DNA of 64,000 nucleotides, taken from Curtobacterium flaccumfaciens. GTDB lineage: Bacteria > Actinomycetota > Actinomycetes > Actinomycetales > Microbacteriaceae. Where the stretch lies: NCBI RefSeq assembly GCF_013359815.1, contig NZ_JABMCF010000028.1, forward strand, positions 57,467 to 121,466. Direction: 5' to 3'. Position numbers and translations under genes: made by a program. The notes beneath the pieces were generated by a model. The model worked only from the letters and a program-made list of their open reading frames with translations, made no database searches and was not told the DNA's origin. Below are positions 28,691 through 37,430 of the stretch, in pieces. How positions within the stretch are numbered: the stretch's first letter is position 1; each line of letters starts with the position of its first letter.

Positions 28691-29293
28691 TCAGAAGCTG
28701 GTGAGGACCGCGGGGAACTTGATGATGATCGTGACGATGATGACCAGGTAGTTCGCCAGCACGAACGCCCAGCTGAAGGGCAGGAGCGACCGCCCGACAC
28801 GCTGTGCCCCGGCGCCGAAGCGACCCTGGGCGGCGTTCCAGATCGTGAACACCCAGAACATCGGGATCGTCATCGACCAGACGAGCATGCACCACGGGCA
28901 CAGCGCGCCGATGACGAACACGGTCTGCGTGAACAGCCAGGTCACGAACACCCACGCCAGGAAGACACCGGCGTTGAAGACGATCCAGAACCAGCGCGAA
29001 CCGTTCCGGAACCCGGCGAGCAGCAGCACCGCGACCGCGATCGGGGCGACGAACCCCATGACGCCGAGCAGCGGGTTCGGGAACCCGAACAGGTGCCCCT
29101 GCCAGCTGGCCATCACGTCGGAGCAGTTGATGAACGGGTTCACGTCACAGCTCAGGACGGCCTTCGGGTTCTCGTACTTCGTGAACTCGTCGAGGACGAG
29201 CCGGAACGAGCCGAACAGGCCGACGATCCCGGTGACGAGCAGGAAGACCGCCATCGCGATCGGACGACGGGGGGCAGGTGCAGACGCGGTCAC
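28691..29293 (-). CDS. VKOR-family disulfide-generating membrane protein
   Basis: 200 residues from GTG 29293. Five hydrophobic helices are visible. The conserved loop pair reads LSCDVNPFINCSDV (shuttle cysteines, with the Ser/Asp next to the second Cys) and the active-site CxxC is ALCPWCMLVW. VKOR homologues pass electrons from DsbA-like partners to quinone. A GATGAT hexamer ends six bases before GTG, so the message is probably leaderless; this supports the chosen start. It is the first gene of the operon with the CPYC thioredoxin. Confidence 0.93.
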   Translation of the reverse strand: MTASAPAPRRPIAMAVFLLVTGIVGLFGSFRLVLDEFTKYENPKAVLSCDVNPFINCSDVMASWQGHLFGFPNPLLGVMGFVAPIAVAVLLLAGFRNGSRWFWIVFNAGVFLAWVFVTWLFTQTVFVIGALCPWCMLVWSMTIPMFWVFTIWNAAQGRFGAGAQRVGRSLLPFSWAFVLANYLVIIVTIIIKFPAVLTSF

Positions 29294-29341
29294 GCGGTCA
29301 TCATCGCATGCGGGTTCCGGTGCTTTCCGGGTGCGGCATGC

Positions 29342-29347
29342 GATAAT
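29342..29347 (+). promoter_or_regulatory. -10 element for rne
   Basis: GATAAT is the best -10 match between the divergent VKOR and rne genes. A TTTCCG about 17 bp upstream could act as a weak -35. It would give a leader of roughly 285-290 nt. Confidence 0.5.
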
Positions 29348-29353
29348 GCCTGG

Positions 29354-29640
29354 AGGTCGTGCGGCCAACCGCACACCGAAGAGAGCTTTCCGAGTGACGC
29401 CCCACCGGGCCGAACCCGGACGATCCGGTGCGGTGAGAGCGCACTGTGGTCGGGCAGCGTCACTCCGATGCCGAGCCGGAACGGGCCGGGTGCCCGGACC
29501 GGAACGGGCGCGGACGCAACGAGAAGTTGACGCGGACCGATCACGAGACAGCGAGCGCGGGGGCGTCGACGCCGCCCGCCACGACACAGAATTCCCGCCA
29601 CCCGAAAGGGTGCGAGTGGGGCCGAGGAGTGCACCAGTCC
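29354..29640 (+). promoter_or_regulatory. Long 5' leader of rne
   Basis: No convincing gene lies between the putative promoter and ATG 29641. The RNA would be rich in G and C, with local hairpins such as CCCGG/CCGGG pairs near 29490-29512 and CGCCACCC-GAAA-GGGTGCG at about 29596-29614, just upstream of GAGGAG. Long leaders on RNase E genes are used for autoregulation in enterobacteria; whether that holds here is an inference. Confidence 0.4.
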
Positions 29641-32600
29641 ATGGTGGAGCAGAACAACGACAACACGACCAACGACGAGAACGCGCCGAAGCGCCGGAGC
29701 CGCCTGTTCGGCGGTCGCCGCGCCCGGTCGTCCGGCCAGGAGGCTGGGCCCACGCGAGCCGGTTCCGACGCGTCGCGAAGCGACGTGGCGGCCGAGCTCG
29801 TGGGGAGGGGCGCCGAGCAGGCACCCCACGCCGACGAGACCCTCGCGCTGACGGGCGGCGCTGACGCCCGTCCCGCGGCCAGCGTCGCGTCGGCCGGTTC
29901 GCCGGACTCTCCCGGTTCGCCGGACTCGCCCGACTCCCCGGCATCGCCGGCGTCGCCCGTCGAGCCGACCGGCACCGGGGCGGTCTCCGTCGCGGTCGAG
30001 GCGGTCGCCGACAGCGGTGCCGAGCCGCACGACGTGAGCACGCTGACCGGTGACCTGCCGGTCGTGACGGGCGACCGGTCGGCCACCGCGACCGACGGGG
30101 CGGACGCGGACCGCGCCTCCCGTCCGGCCGACGCCGCACCGACGGCCGAGGTGAGCGGCGACGCCGCACCCGCCGACGAGCCGTTCGTGCCGAAGGCCAC
30201 GAGCACGCTCAGCCTGATCTTCCACGCGCCGGTGCTGCCGGAGCTGCCGCAGCGCGCGCCCCGGTTCGAGCGTGACCGCGACCGCGACCGCGACCGTGAC
30301 CGCGACGAGGACGACCGCTACGACCGCGAGGACCGCTTCGACCGCGACCGCGACCGCGACGACCGCGACGACCAGGGCGGCTCGCGCCGTCGCTCGCGTC
30401 GCCGTGGTTCGAGCGCCGACCGCGAGGCCCGCGAGCCGCGCGACCACCAGGAGCCGCGCCGCCGCGAGCCGGAGCTCATCACCGAGCCGCAGCGCATCAA
30501 GGGCTCGACCCGGCTCGAGGCGAAGAAGCAGCGCCGTCGTGACGGCCGCGACGCCGGACGCCGCCGCCAGGTGGTCAGCGAGGACGAGTTCCTCGCCCGC
30601 CGCGAGAGCGTCGACCGCCAGATGATCGTCCGCTCCAGCTCGTCGACGATCGAGATCGGCGTGCTCGAGGACGGCATCCTCGCCGAGCACTACATCACCA
30701 AGTCCGAGAACGTGTCGCTCATCGGCAACGTCTACCTCGGCAAGGTGCAGAACGTCCTGCCCTCGATGGAGGCGGCGTTCGTCGACATCGGTCGTGGCCG
30801 GAACGCCGTGCTCTACGCCGGTGAGGTCGACTGGAACTCCGTCGAGACCGGCAACCACGGTCGCCGCATCGAAGCAGCACTCAAGCCGGGCGACAAGGTC
30901 CTCGTGCAGGTCACGAAGGACCCGGTCGGCCACAAGGGTGCCCGCCTCACCAGCCAGATCTCGCTGCCGGGTCGCTACCTGGTCTACGTGCCGAACGGCT
31001 CGATGAACGGGATCTCGCGCAAGCTGCCGGACACCGAGCGTGCCCGACTGAAGAAGATCCTGAAGGAGGTCCTGCCGGAGCACGCGGGCGTCATCGTGCG
31101 CACCGCTGCCGAGGGCGCGACCGAGGAGCAGCTCACCCGCGACGTGCAGCGCCTGACCAGCCAGTGGGAGGCCATCCAGAAGAAGGTCGCCGGTGGTCAC
31201 GCACCGGTCATGCTGCACTCCGAGCCGGACCTGCTCATCAAGATCGTGCGTGACGTCTTCAACGAGGACTTCACGAAGCTGATCATCGACGGCGAGGCCG
31301 CCGGTGGCACCATCGACGAGTACCTGTCGGCCGTGGCCCCGGACCTCAAGGACCGCGTCGTCCGCTACGAGGGCCCGGACTCCTTCGAGGAGTTCCGCCT
31401 CAACGAGCAGATCGACAAGGCGCTCGACCGCAAGGTCTGGCTGCCCTCCGGTGGTTCGCTCGTCATCGACCGCACCGAGGCCATGACGGTCGTCGACGTC
31501 AACACGGGCAAGTTCGTCGGTTCCGGGGGCAACCTCGAAGAGACGGTCACGAAGAACAACCTCGAGGCCGCCGAGGAGCTCGTCCGCCAGCTCCGCCTGC
31601 GCGACATCGGCGGCATCATCGTCGTCGACTTCATCGACATGGTGCTCGAGGAGAACCGCGACCTCGTGCTCCGCCGCCTGGTGGAGTGCCTGAGCCGCGA
31701 CCGCACGAAGCACCAGGTCGCCGAGATCACCTCGCTCGGCCTCGTGCAGATGACCCGCAAGAAGATCGGTGTCGGCCTGCGCGAGTCCCTCGACGAGGTC
31801 AACGCCAAGATCAACGACAACAACGCCGACCCGGGCCCGAGCAAGGGGCGTCGCAAGGGTCGTGGTGGGAACGGCAACGAGAACGGCCGATCCGACAACG
31901 GCAACGGCGGCAAGGGGAACTCCGGTTCCTCCGGGCAGTCGAACGGTGCCTCCGGCCAGGCGCACCAGATCACCGACGACGTGAAGAACGCGCTGTCGCG
32001 TATCGCGGCCTCGACCCTCTCGCACGACGAACAAGAGGCCGCAGCCGCTGCCGTGACAGCGACGGAGGCCACGGCACCGTCGTCGGCCGACGCGTCGACC
32101 GGCCCGGACAGCACAGGTGGCGAGCAGCCGACCGGTTCGAAGCGTCGTCGCCGTGGCCGTGGCGGCCGCGGGGCAGAGCAGCAGAGCGGCGACCAGCGCG
32201 CCGGAGACCAGCAGAGCGGCGACCAGCAGGCCGCTGCCGACGCTCGGGCCACCGATGCACCGCAGGCACCCGCTGCCGAGCAGTCGGACGCGTCGGGGTC
32301 GTCGGTCACCGCTGAGCCCGCCGTGGTCGTCGAGGCCGAGGCGCGCGCGCCGAAGGGTGCTGCTCCGGCCGTCACCGAGCCCGCAGCCGCACCGAAGACG
32401 AAGGCCCCGGCCCGTCGTCGCGTGAGCTCGAGCGCCACCGTGACGCCGACCGACAACACCGTGGCGATCCTGGACATCCCGATCGCCGCGGCGCCCAAGC
32501 GCGAGCCCCGCGCGGTCGCCCCGGACGCCGAGTCCCTGCTCGACTCGGTGCTCCAGGCGCTCCCGGAGCCGAAGCAGCCCGGACAGGGGCGCTCGCGCTC

Positions 32601-32703
32601 CCGCCGGGTCTCGTCGCCGAGCATCAGCGCTCCCGCCACGCCGACGGAGGAGTCGACCGACGACGCCGACGGCTCCGACGGCGCAGTGATCCTGGGGAAC
32701 TGA
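29641..32703 (+). CDS. rne: Ribonuclease E/G family endoribonuclease
   Basis: 1020 residues from ATG 29641 (GAGGAG 12 bases upstream). The catalytic core is central, as in actinobacteria: S1 domain from about residue 315 (GNVYLGKVQNVLPSMEAAFVD), 5'-sensor region, then the DNase I-like domain with VVDVNTGKFVG (Asp near 618) and VVDFIDM (near 662). Residues 1-300 and 720-1020 are low-complexity: SPDSPGSPDS repeats, an Arg-Asp repeat near residues 214-235, and a Gly/Asn/Ala/Gln-rich tail ending with basic patches. The expected CPxC zinc-link after the core is not present. It initiates mRNA decay and rRNA processing. Confidence 0.95.
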   Translation: MVEQNNDNTTNDENAPKRRSRLFGGRRARSSGQEAGPTRAGSDASRSDVAAELVGRGAEQAPHADETLALTGGADARPAASVASAGSPDSPGSPDSPDSPASPASPVEPTGTGAVSVAVEAVADSGAEPHDVSTLTGDLPVVTGDRSATATDGADADRASRPADAAPTAEVSGDAAPADEPFVPKATSTLSLIFHAPVLPELPQRAPRFERDRDRDRDRDRDEDDRYDREDRFDRDRDRDDRDDQGGSRRRSRRRGSSADREAREPRDHQEPRRREPELITEPQRIKGSTRLEAKKQRRRDGRDAGRRRQVVSEDEFLARRESVDRQMIVRSSSSTIEIGVLEDGILAEHYITKSENVSLIGNVYLGKVQNVLPSMEAAFVDIGRGRNAVLYAGEVDWNSVETGNHGRRIEAALKPGDKVLVQVTKDPVGHKGARLTSQISLPGRYLVYVPNGSMNGISRKLPDTERARLKKILKEVLPEHAGVIVRTAAEGATEEQLTRDVQRLTSQWEAIQKKVAGGHAPVMLHSEPDLLIKIVRDVFNEDFTKLIIDGEAAGGTIDEYLSAVAPDLKDRVVRYEGPDSFEEFRLNEQIDKALDRKVWLPSGGSLVIDRTEAMTVVDVNTGKFVGSGGNLEETVTKNNLEAAEELVRQLRLRDIGGIIVVDFIDMVLEENRDLVLRRLVECLSRDRTKHQVAEITSLGLVQMTRKKIGVGLRESLDEVNAKINDNNADPGPSKGRRKGRGGNGNENGRSDNGNGGKGNSGSSGQSNGASGQAHQITDDVKNALSRIAASTLSHDEQEAAAAAVTATEATAPSSADASTGPDSTGGEQPTGSKRRRRGRGGRGAEQQSGDQRAGDQQSGDQQAAADARATDAPQAPAAEQSDASGSSVTAEPAVVVEAEARAPKGAAPAVTEPAAAPKTKAPARRRVSSSATVTPTDNTVAILDIPIAAAPKREPRAVAPDAESLLDSVLQALPEPKQPGQGRSRSRRVSSPSISAPATPTEESTDDADGSDGAVILGN

Positions 32704-32704
32704 C

Positions 32705-33646
32705 GTGACGAACCCGGGCGACCCGCAGCAGCAGCGTGGGTACTACGGTGCGGGCTGGTCCCAGCCCGCACCGCCCGGCCCGGGTGCCCAGCAGCCCGGC
32801 GGCCCGGTGCCGCCGCAGCAGGGCGGTGTGCCGCAGTACGGGCGTCAGCCCGGTGCCGGCGCGCCGTACGCCCCGCCGCGGCCGCCCCGTGCCCCGGCCG
32901 ACCCGCGCCGGGCCTTCGCGCCCGGCGCTTCGGTGACGAACACGGCCGGTGCGCTCATCGCCGTGGTGGCCCTGGTGCTCGTCGAGTTCGTGTCCGGGCT
33001 CTTCGGGCTGCTCGGCACCTCGCTCGTGGTCAGTCCGTTCCGGCACTACGGCGCCGGCACGAGTCTGCTCGGCAGCTTCACGACCGGGGTCTTCGTGGCA
33101 CCGTTCCCGTACTACGTCGGTGCGTTCCTGGCCCTGGCGTTCCTGACGCCGATCGACCGCCGCAGCCCGCTGCCGAGGCTCCTGCTCCGCGTGGTCCTCG
33201 CGGGCGCCGCTGGCACGGTGGCCCTGATGCTCGTCGGGGTCTTCACCGGCTCGTTCGGAGCGGCCACCGCCGGCGGCTCCCAGCTCGTCATCGACGTGCT
33301 CACGCGGCCACTGCAGAACGGTCTGCCGTTCACCGTGATGCTCCTGGCGACCGCGACGGCGGCCTGGCTCTGGCTCGGTCGGCCGCGCCGCGGACGAGGC
33401 GCGCCGACGACCCCGGGGATGCCGGGCACCGTCCGACCCGCCGACGCGGTCCCGCCCTCGACGATCCAGCCGCAGGCTCAGCAGCAGCAGCAGCAGCAGC
33501 AGCCGCAGCAGCCGCCGGCACCGTACGGGCAGGGGCGTGTGCAGCCCGACCCCCACGGCCAGTACGGCGGGCAGTACGGCGCCGGGCCGCGCTCCGATCA
33601 GCAGCAGCCCCCGGCGAACCCCTGGGGCGGTCCAGCGCCCCGCTGA
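32705..33646 (+). CDS. Membrane protein with disordered Pro/Gln-rich termini
   Basis: 313 residues from GTG 32705, one base after the rne stop. Residues 1-75 are rich in Pro, Gln and Gly; four hydrophobic helices follow between about 78 and 222; the tail holds a run of eight Gln encoded by CAG repeats (33478-33503) and Pro/Tyr/Gly-rich sequence. No enzyme motif was recognised. Prolin-rich flanks around membrane helices are common in actinobacterial envelope proteins of unknown role. Its position suggests co-transcription with rne. Confidence 0.75.
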   Translation: MTNPGDPQQQRGYYGAGWSQPAPPGPGAQQPGGPVPPQQGGVPQYGRQPGAGAPYAPPRPPRAPADPRRAFAPGASVTNTAGALIAVVALVLVEFVSGLFGLLGTSLVVSPFRHYGAGTSLLGSFTTGVFVAPFPYYVGAFLALAFLTPIDRRSPLPRLLLRVVLAGAAGTVALMLVGVFTGSFGAATAGGSQLVIDVLTRPLQNGLPFTVMLLATATAAWLWLGRPRRGRGAPTTPGMPGTVRPADAVPPSTIQPQAQQQQQQQQPQQPPAPYGQGRVQPDPHGQYGGQYGAGPRSDQQQPPANPWGGPAPR

Positions 33647-33655
33647 GCCCGTTCG

Positions 33656-33790
33656 CGACCCCTCGCACGGCGCGAGGCCCCGCCGCGTCACAGCCGCCCC
33701 CTTCGAGCCGTGCGGGGTTCCGTACTCGGTGCGCCCGTCTCCACGTCGCACCGAACACGGAACCTCGCACCGTTCGCGCGGCCCTGCGAG
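33656..33790. repeat. GTGCGAGG-family repeats in the spacer before DUF4031
   Basis: Several inverted copies of CCTCGCAC / GTGCGAGG and GGTTCCGTRYTCGGTGCG lie here, for example ACACGGAACCTCGCACCG near 33755-33772. The 216-bp gap holds no gene. The same motifs sit inside the linker of the ABC double ATPase. Confidence 0.65.
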
Positions 33791-33862
33791 CCGGCGGCGC
33801 ACCGTGTGCGGCGCCGGGCGGGGCGGACGCACGCCGCGCCTCCCGGGCGTCCGGACGCGCGG

Positions 33863-34135
33863 TCAGATGCCGCGCTTGTCCCGCTGCGCCACGCGCAGCC
33901 CACTCCGGATCAACCGCAGCACGAGCTCGCGACCGGTCACGGCCGAGGCGCCAGCGGCCACAAGTTCGTCGTACCGCGAGAGCGGGACGTCGTAGTGGTC
34001 GTGGTCGAACGCACGGCGCGGCACCCCGGCCCGCGCAGCGAACGCGTGGAGTTCCGCGTAGGATTCATCACTGACGAGGTGCGACCACAGTGTGTCGTGG
34101 GCGGGCCACGTCGGTGGGTCGATCAACACGGTCAC
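33863..34135 (-). CDS. DUF4031 family protein
   Basis: 90 residues from GTG 34135. It begins TVLIDPPTWPAHDTLWSHLVSD and contains FDHDHYDVPLSRYDEL, the conserved pattern of DUF4031, a small soluble family of unknown function common in actinobacteria. The conserved Asp/His residues suggest a metal or phosphate site but this is not shown. TACGAT ends six bases before the start codon, implying a leaderless message. It is divergent from rplU. Confidence 0.88.
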   Translation of the reverse strand: MTVLIDPPTWPAHDTLWSHLVSDESYAELHAFAARAGVPRRAFDHDHYDVPLSRYDELVAAGASAVTGRELVLRLIRSGLRVAQRDKRGI

Positions 34136-34160
34136 CGTGCAATCGTACGGGTGTCGCCGT

Positions 34161-34190
34161 TTGACCGGACCCAGGGTGATCGAGTATTCT
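34161..34190 (+). promoter_or_regulatory. rplU-rpmA promoter
   Basis: TTGACC (34161-34166) and TATTCT (34185-34190) are separated by 18 bp, a good match to the housekeeping sigma factor. It would give a leader of about 117 nt with RBS AAGGA before the GTG start of rplU. Confidence 0.75.
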
Positions 34191-34314
34191 CGGTCCCTGG
34201 TGTCAGCGGGCCGTTCTGCCTGCGTCGCCGATCGGGCCCGGCCTTCCGGGAGCCGCTCGTGCAGAAGTGGGCACCCGAGACTTCCCTCAAGCAGAGTTAC
34301 GTAAGGATTTCCAC

Positions 34315-34623
34315 GTGGTTTACGCAGTAGTGCGCGCCGGCGGCCGTCAGGAGAAGGTCGAGGTCGGCACCATCCTGACCATCGACCGTGCCAAGGCGGA
34401 CGACAAGGGCAACATCGACCTCGCCCCCGTGCTCCTCGTGGACGGTGACAAGATCACGTCGGCGGCTTCCGAGCTCGCGAACGTGACCGTCACCGCCGAG
34501 GTGCTCGACGACCTCCGTGGTCCCAAGGTCATCATCCAGAAGTTCAAGAACAAGACCGGGTACAAGAAGCGCCAGGGTTTCCGCGCTGAGCTGACCCGCG
34601 TCAAGATCACCAAGATCGCGTAA
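34315..34623 (+). CDS. rplU: 50S ribosomal protein L21
   Basis: 102 residues from GTG 34315 (start [16 protein letters not shown]), the usual length. The conserved C-terminal block [15 protein letters not shown] is intact. L21 binds 23S rRNA and is transcribed with L27. AAGGA lies 8-12 bases before the start. Confidence 0.98.
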   Translation: MVYAVVRAGGRQEKVEVGTILTIDRAKADDKGNIDLAPVLLVDGDKITSAASELANVTVTAEVLDDLRGPKVIIQKFKNKTGYKKRQGFRAELTRVKITKIA

Positions 34624-34635
34624 GGGAGTCAACTC

Positions 34636-34887
34636 ATGGCACACAAGAAGGGTGCGAGTTCCACTCGCAACGGTCGTGACTCGAACGCACAGCGCCTCGG
34701 CGTGAAGCGCTTCGGTGGCGAGGTCGTCAACGCCGGCGAGATCATCGTCCGCCAGCGCGGCACGCACTTCCACCCGGGCGCCAACGTCGGCCGCGGTGGC
34801 GACGACACGCTGTTCGCCCTCTCGTCCGGTTCGGTCGAGTTCGGCACCAAGGGTGGCCGCAAGGTCATCAACATCGTCAACGCGTAG
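34636..34887 (+). CDS. rpmA: 50S ribosomal protein L27
   Basis: 83 residues, starting [21 protein letters not shown]. There is no N-terminal extension needing a processing protease, unlike firmicute L27. The flexible N-terminus reaches the peptidyl transferase centre. GGGAG precedes the ATG; 12 bp separate it from rplU. Confidence 0.98.
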   Translation: MAHKKGASSTRNGRDSNAQRLGVKRFGGEVVNAGEIIVRQRGTHFHPGANVGRGGDDTLFALSSGSVEFGTKGGRKVINIVNA

Positions 34888-34907
34888 TCGTTCGAACGAC
34901 TGCAGCT

Positions 34908-34945
34908 GGAGGGGCGGGCCGAGTGCCCGCCCCTCCTTCGCTTTT
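34908..34945 (+). terminator. Terminator after rpmA
   Basis: GGAGGGGCGGGC pairs with GCCCGCCCCTCC (12 bp) around CGAGT, followed by TTCGCTTTT. It should stop most ribosomal-protein transcripts before obg. Confidence 0.85.
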
Positions 34946-34991
34946 CCCGCCGACGATCCCGTCGGCACAACGAAACACCTGGAGTGGACCC

Positions 34992-36569
34992 ATGGCGACC
35001 TTCGTCGACCGCGTGACCCTGCACCTCAGCGCGGGGCACGGCGGCAACGGCTGCGTGTCGGTCCGCCGTGAGAAGTTCAAGCCCCTCGCCGGGCCCGACG
35101 GCGGCAACGGCGGTGACGGCGGCGACATCGTGCTCGTGGCCGACCCGCAGGTGACGACGCTGCTCGGCTACCACCGTTCCCCGCACCGCTCGTCGAAGAA
35201 CGGGCAGCCCGGCATGGGTGACCACCGCAGCGGTGTGAGCGGCGAGGTCCTCGAGCTCCCGATGCCCGTCGGCACCGTGGTGTACGACGAGTCCGGCGAG
35301 GTCATCGCCGACCTCACCGAGCCCGGCATGCGCGTCGTCGTGGCCCCCGGTGGACAGGGCGGCCTCGGCAACGCGGCGCTCTCCACCACGAAGCGCAAGG
35401 CCCCCGGCTTCGCGCTGCTCGGCACCGAGGGCTGGGCCGGGGACATCAGCCTCGAGCTGAAGACCATCGCCGACGTGGCCCTGGTCGGGTTCCCGAGCGC
35501 CGGCAAGTCCTCGCTGATCGCGGCCGTCTCCGCCGCCAAGCCGAAGATCGCGGACTACCCGTTCACGACCCTCACCCCGAACCTCGGTGTCGTCGAGTCC
35601 GGTGACACCCGCTTCACCGTCGCCGACGTCCCCGGTCTGATCGAGGGCGCGTCCGAGGGCAAGGGCCTGGGGCTCGAGTTCCTGCGCCACGTCGAGCGGT
35701 GCGAGGCGCTGCTCCACGTCATCGACTGCGCCACGCTCGACCCGGGCCGTGACCCGATCAGCGACCTCGACGTCATCCTCGGCGAACTCGAGCGCTACCC
35801 GGTCCCCGAGGGCCAGGTGCCGCTGCTCGAGCGCCCGCAGCTCATCGCCCTGAACAAGATCGACGTGCCCGAGGCGCAGGAGCTGGCCGAGTTCGTCACC
35901 GCCGAGCTCGAGGGCCGCGGCTACCGCGTCTTCCCGATCTCCACGGCGTCCCGCAAGGGGCTCCGCGAGCTGACGTTCGCCCTGGCCGACATCGTCGAGC
36001 AGGCCCGCGCCGCCCGTGCGGCCGAGCCGGTGCCGGAGCGCATCGTGCTCCGCCCCCGTTCGGTCAACGAGAAGCCGTTCACCGTGCGCGCCGAGGGTGG
36101 CGAGGAGCACCGCTTCTACCGCGTCCGCGGCGCGAAGCCGGAGCGCTGGGTCCAGCAGACCGACTTCACCAACGAAGAGGCGATCGGCTACCTGGCCGAC
36201 CGGCTCGCGAAGCTCGGCGTCGAGGACGGCCTGTTCAAGGCCGGAGCCGTCGCCGGCTCCACCGTCGTCATCGGTGGCGACGGCGGCATGGTCTTCGACT
36301 GGGAGCCCACGCTCACGTCGACCGCGGAGCTCATCACGAGCGCCCGTGGGACCGACGCCCGCATCGGTGCGACGTCACGTCCGACCCGCAACGAGCGGCG
36401 CGAGGAGTACTTCGAGCGGATGGACGCCAAGGCGGCGGCCCGTGCCGAGCTCGAGCAGGAGCGCGTCTCCGGGCTCTGGGTGGACGACGAGGTGGTGACC
36501 AGCGACCAGCTCGGCACCGGCGACCAGTTCGACGCCGACCAGGTCGAGACCAGCGACCAGAAGGACTGA
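34992..36569 (+). CDS. obg: GTPase Obg/CgtA
   Basis: 525 residues from ATG 34992 behind TGGAG. The glycine-rich Obg fold ([23 protein letters not shown]) spans residues 1-158. The GTPase domain has G1 GFPSAGKSS (about 166), G3 DVPGLIEGA and G4 NKID. The OCT domain typical of Gram-positive Obg follows (about 345-425), then an acidic and Gln/Asp-rich tail. It is an essential ribosome-assembly and stress GTPase. proB begins seven bases later. Confidence 0.97.
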   Translation: MATFVDRVTLHLSAGHGGNGCVSVRREKFKPLAGPDGGNGGDGGDIVLVADPQVTTLLGYHRSPHRSSKNGQPGMGDHRSGVSGEVLELPMPVGTVVYDESGEVIADLTEPGMRVVVAPGGQGGLGNAALSTTKRKAPGFALLGTEGWAGDISLELKTIADVALVGFPSAGKSSLIAAVSAAKPKIADYPFTTLTPNLGVVESGDTRFTVADVPGLIEGASEGKGLGLEFLRHVERCEALLHVIDCATLDPGRDPISDLDVILGELERYPVPEGQVPLLERPQLIALNKIDVPEAQELAEFVTAELEGRGYRVFPISTASRKGLRELTFALADIVEQARAARAAEPVPERIVLRPRSVNEKPFTVRAEGGEEHRFYRVRGAKPERWVQQTDFTNEEAIGYLADRLAKLGVEDGLFKAGAVAGSTVVIGGDGGMVFDWEPTLTSTAELITSARGTDARIGATSRPTRNERREEYFERMDAKAAARAELEQERVSGLWVDDEVVTSDQLGTGDQFDADQVETSDQKD

Positions 36570-36576
36570 CCGCGGC

Positions 36577-37395
36577 ATGACCGACACGACCGCCCGCACC
36601 GACCTCGGACCCGTCACACGGCGCGAGGACATCCCGCGTGCGCGGCGGATCGTGGTCAAGGTCGGCTCGTCCTCGGTCAGCGGTGACGCCGCCGGCCAGA
36701 TCGGCCCCCTGGTGGACGCGCTGGCTGCCGCCTACGGCCGGGGGACCGAGGTCGTGCTCGTCTCGTCCGGTGCGATCGCGACCGGGTTCCCGTTCCTCGG
36801 ACTCGAGGGCCGACCGGACGACCTCGCCACGCAGCAGGCGGCGGCTGCCACCGGGCAGAACGTCCTGATGTTCCGGTACCAGAAGGAACTCGACCGGCAC
36901 GGTGTCGTCGCGGCGCAGATCCTGCTCACCGCCGGTGACCTGCAGAACCCCACGCACCGGGTGAACGCCCAGCGCGCCATCGACCGGTTGCTCGCCCTGC
37001 GCGTGCTGCCGATCGTGAACGAGAACGACACCGTCGCCACGCACGAGATCCGCTTCGGCGACAACGACCGGCTCGCAGCCCTGGTGGCCCGGCTGCTCGG
37101 CGCCGACGCCCTCGTGCTGCTCTCCGACGTCGAGGCGCTCTACACGGCGCCCCCGGAGCAGCCCGGCGCGACCCGCATCGACGAGGTGCCGTTCGGCGAC
37201 GAGCTCGCCGGGGTCACCTTCGGCTCGATCGGCACCGCCGGTGTCGGCACCGGGGGAGCGGGGACCAAGGTCGCCGCCGCGCGGCTCGCGGCCGAGGCGG
37301 GCACCGCGGTGCTCGTGACCGACACGGCGCTGGTCGACCGCGCGCTGGCCGGCGAACACCTCGGTACCTGGTTCCACGCCGCACCGCGTCCCTGA
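36577..37395 (+). CDS. proB: Glutamate 5-kinase without PUA domain
   Basis: 272 residues: an amino-acid-kinase domain only. Motifs include RIVVKVGSSSVSG, EVVLVSSGAIATG, VNENDTVATHEIRFGDND and GTGGAGTKVAAARLA. The C-terminal PUA domain of the 367-residue E. coli enzyme is missing; shorter ProB proteins occur in other bacteria. It makes glutamyl-5-phosphate for proline synthesis, with ProA encoded 413 bp downstream. It shares a transcript with obg. Confidence 0.95.
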   Translation: MTDTTARTDLGPVTRREDIPRARRIVVKVGSSSVSGDAAGQIGPLVDALAAAYGRGTEVVLVSSGAIATGFPFLGLEGRPDDLATQQAAAATGQNVLMFRYQKELDRHGVVAAQILLTAGDLQNPTHRVNAQRAIDRLLALRVLPIVNENDTVATHEIRFGDNDRLAALVARLLGADALVLLSDVEALYTAPPEQPGATRIDEVPFGDELAGVTFGSIGTAGVGTGGAGTKVAAARLAAEAGTAVLVTDTALVDRALAGEHLGTWFHAAPRP

Positions 37396-37430
37396 CGCAG
37401 TCCGCGCCGCGCCCGCCGGTGGCCGCGAGC

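Noticed and set aside
30271..30372. Repeat of CGCGACCG in rne as a possible DNA element
   Set aside because: It lies in frame and encodes an Arg-Asp repeat common in disordered parts of RNase E, so coding explains it.
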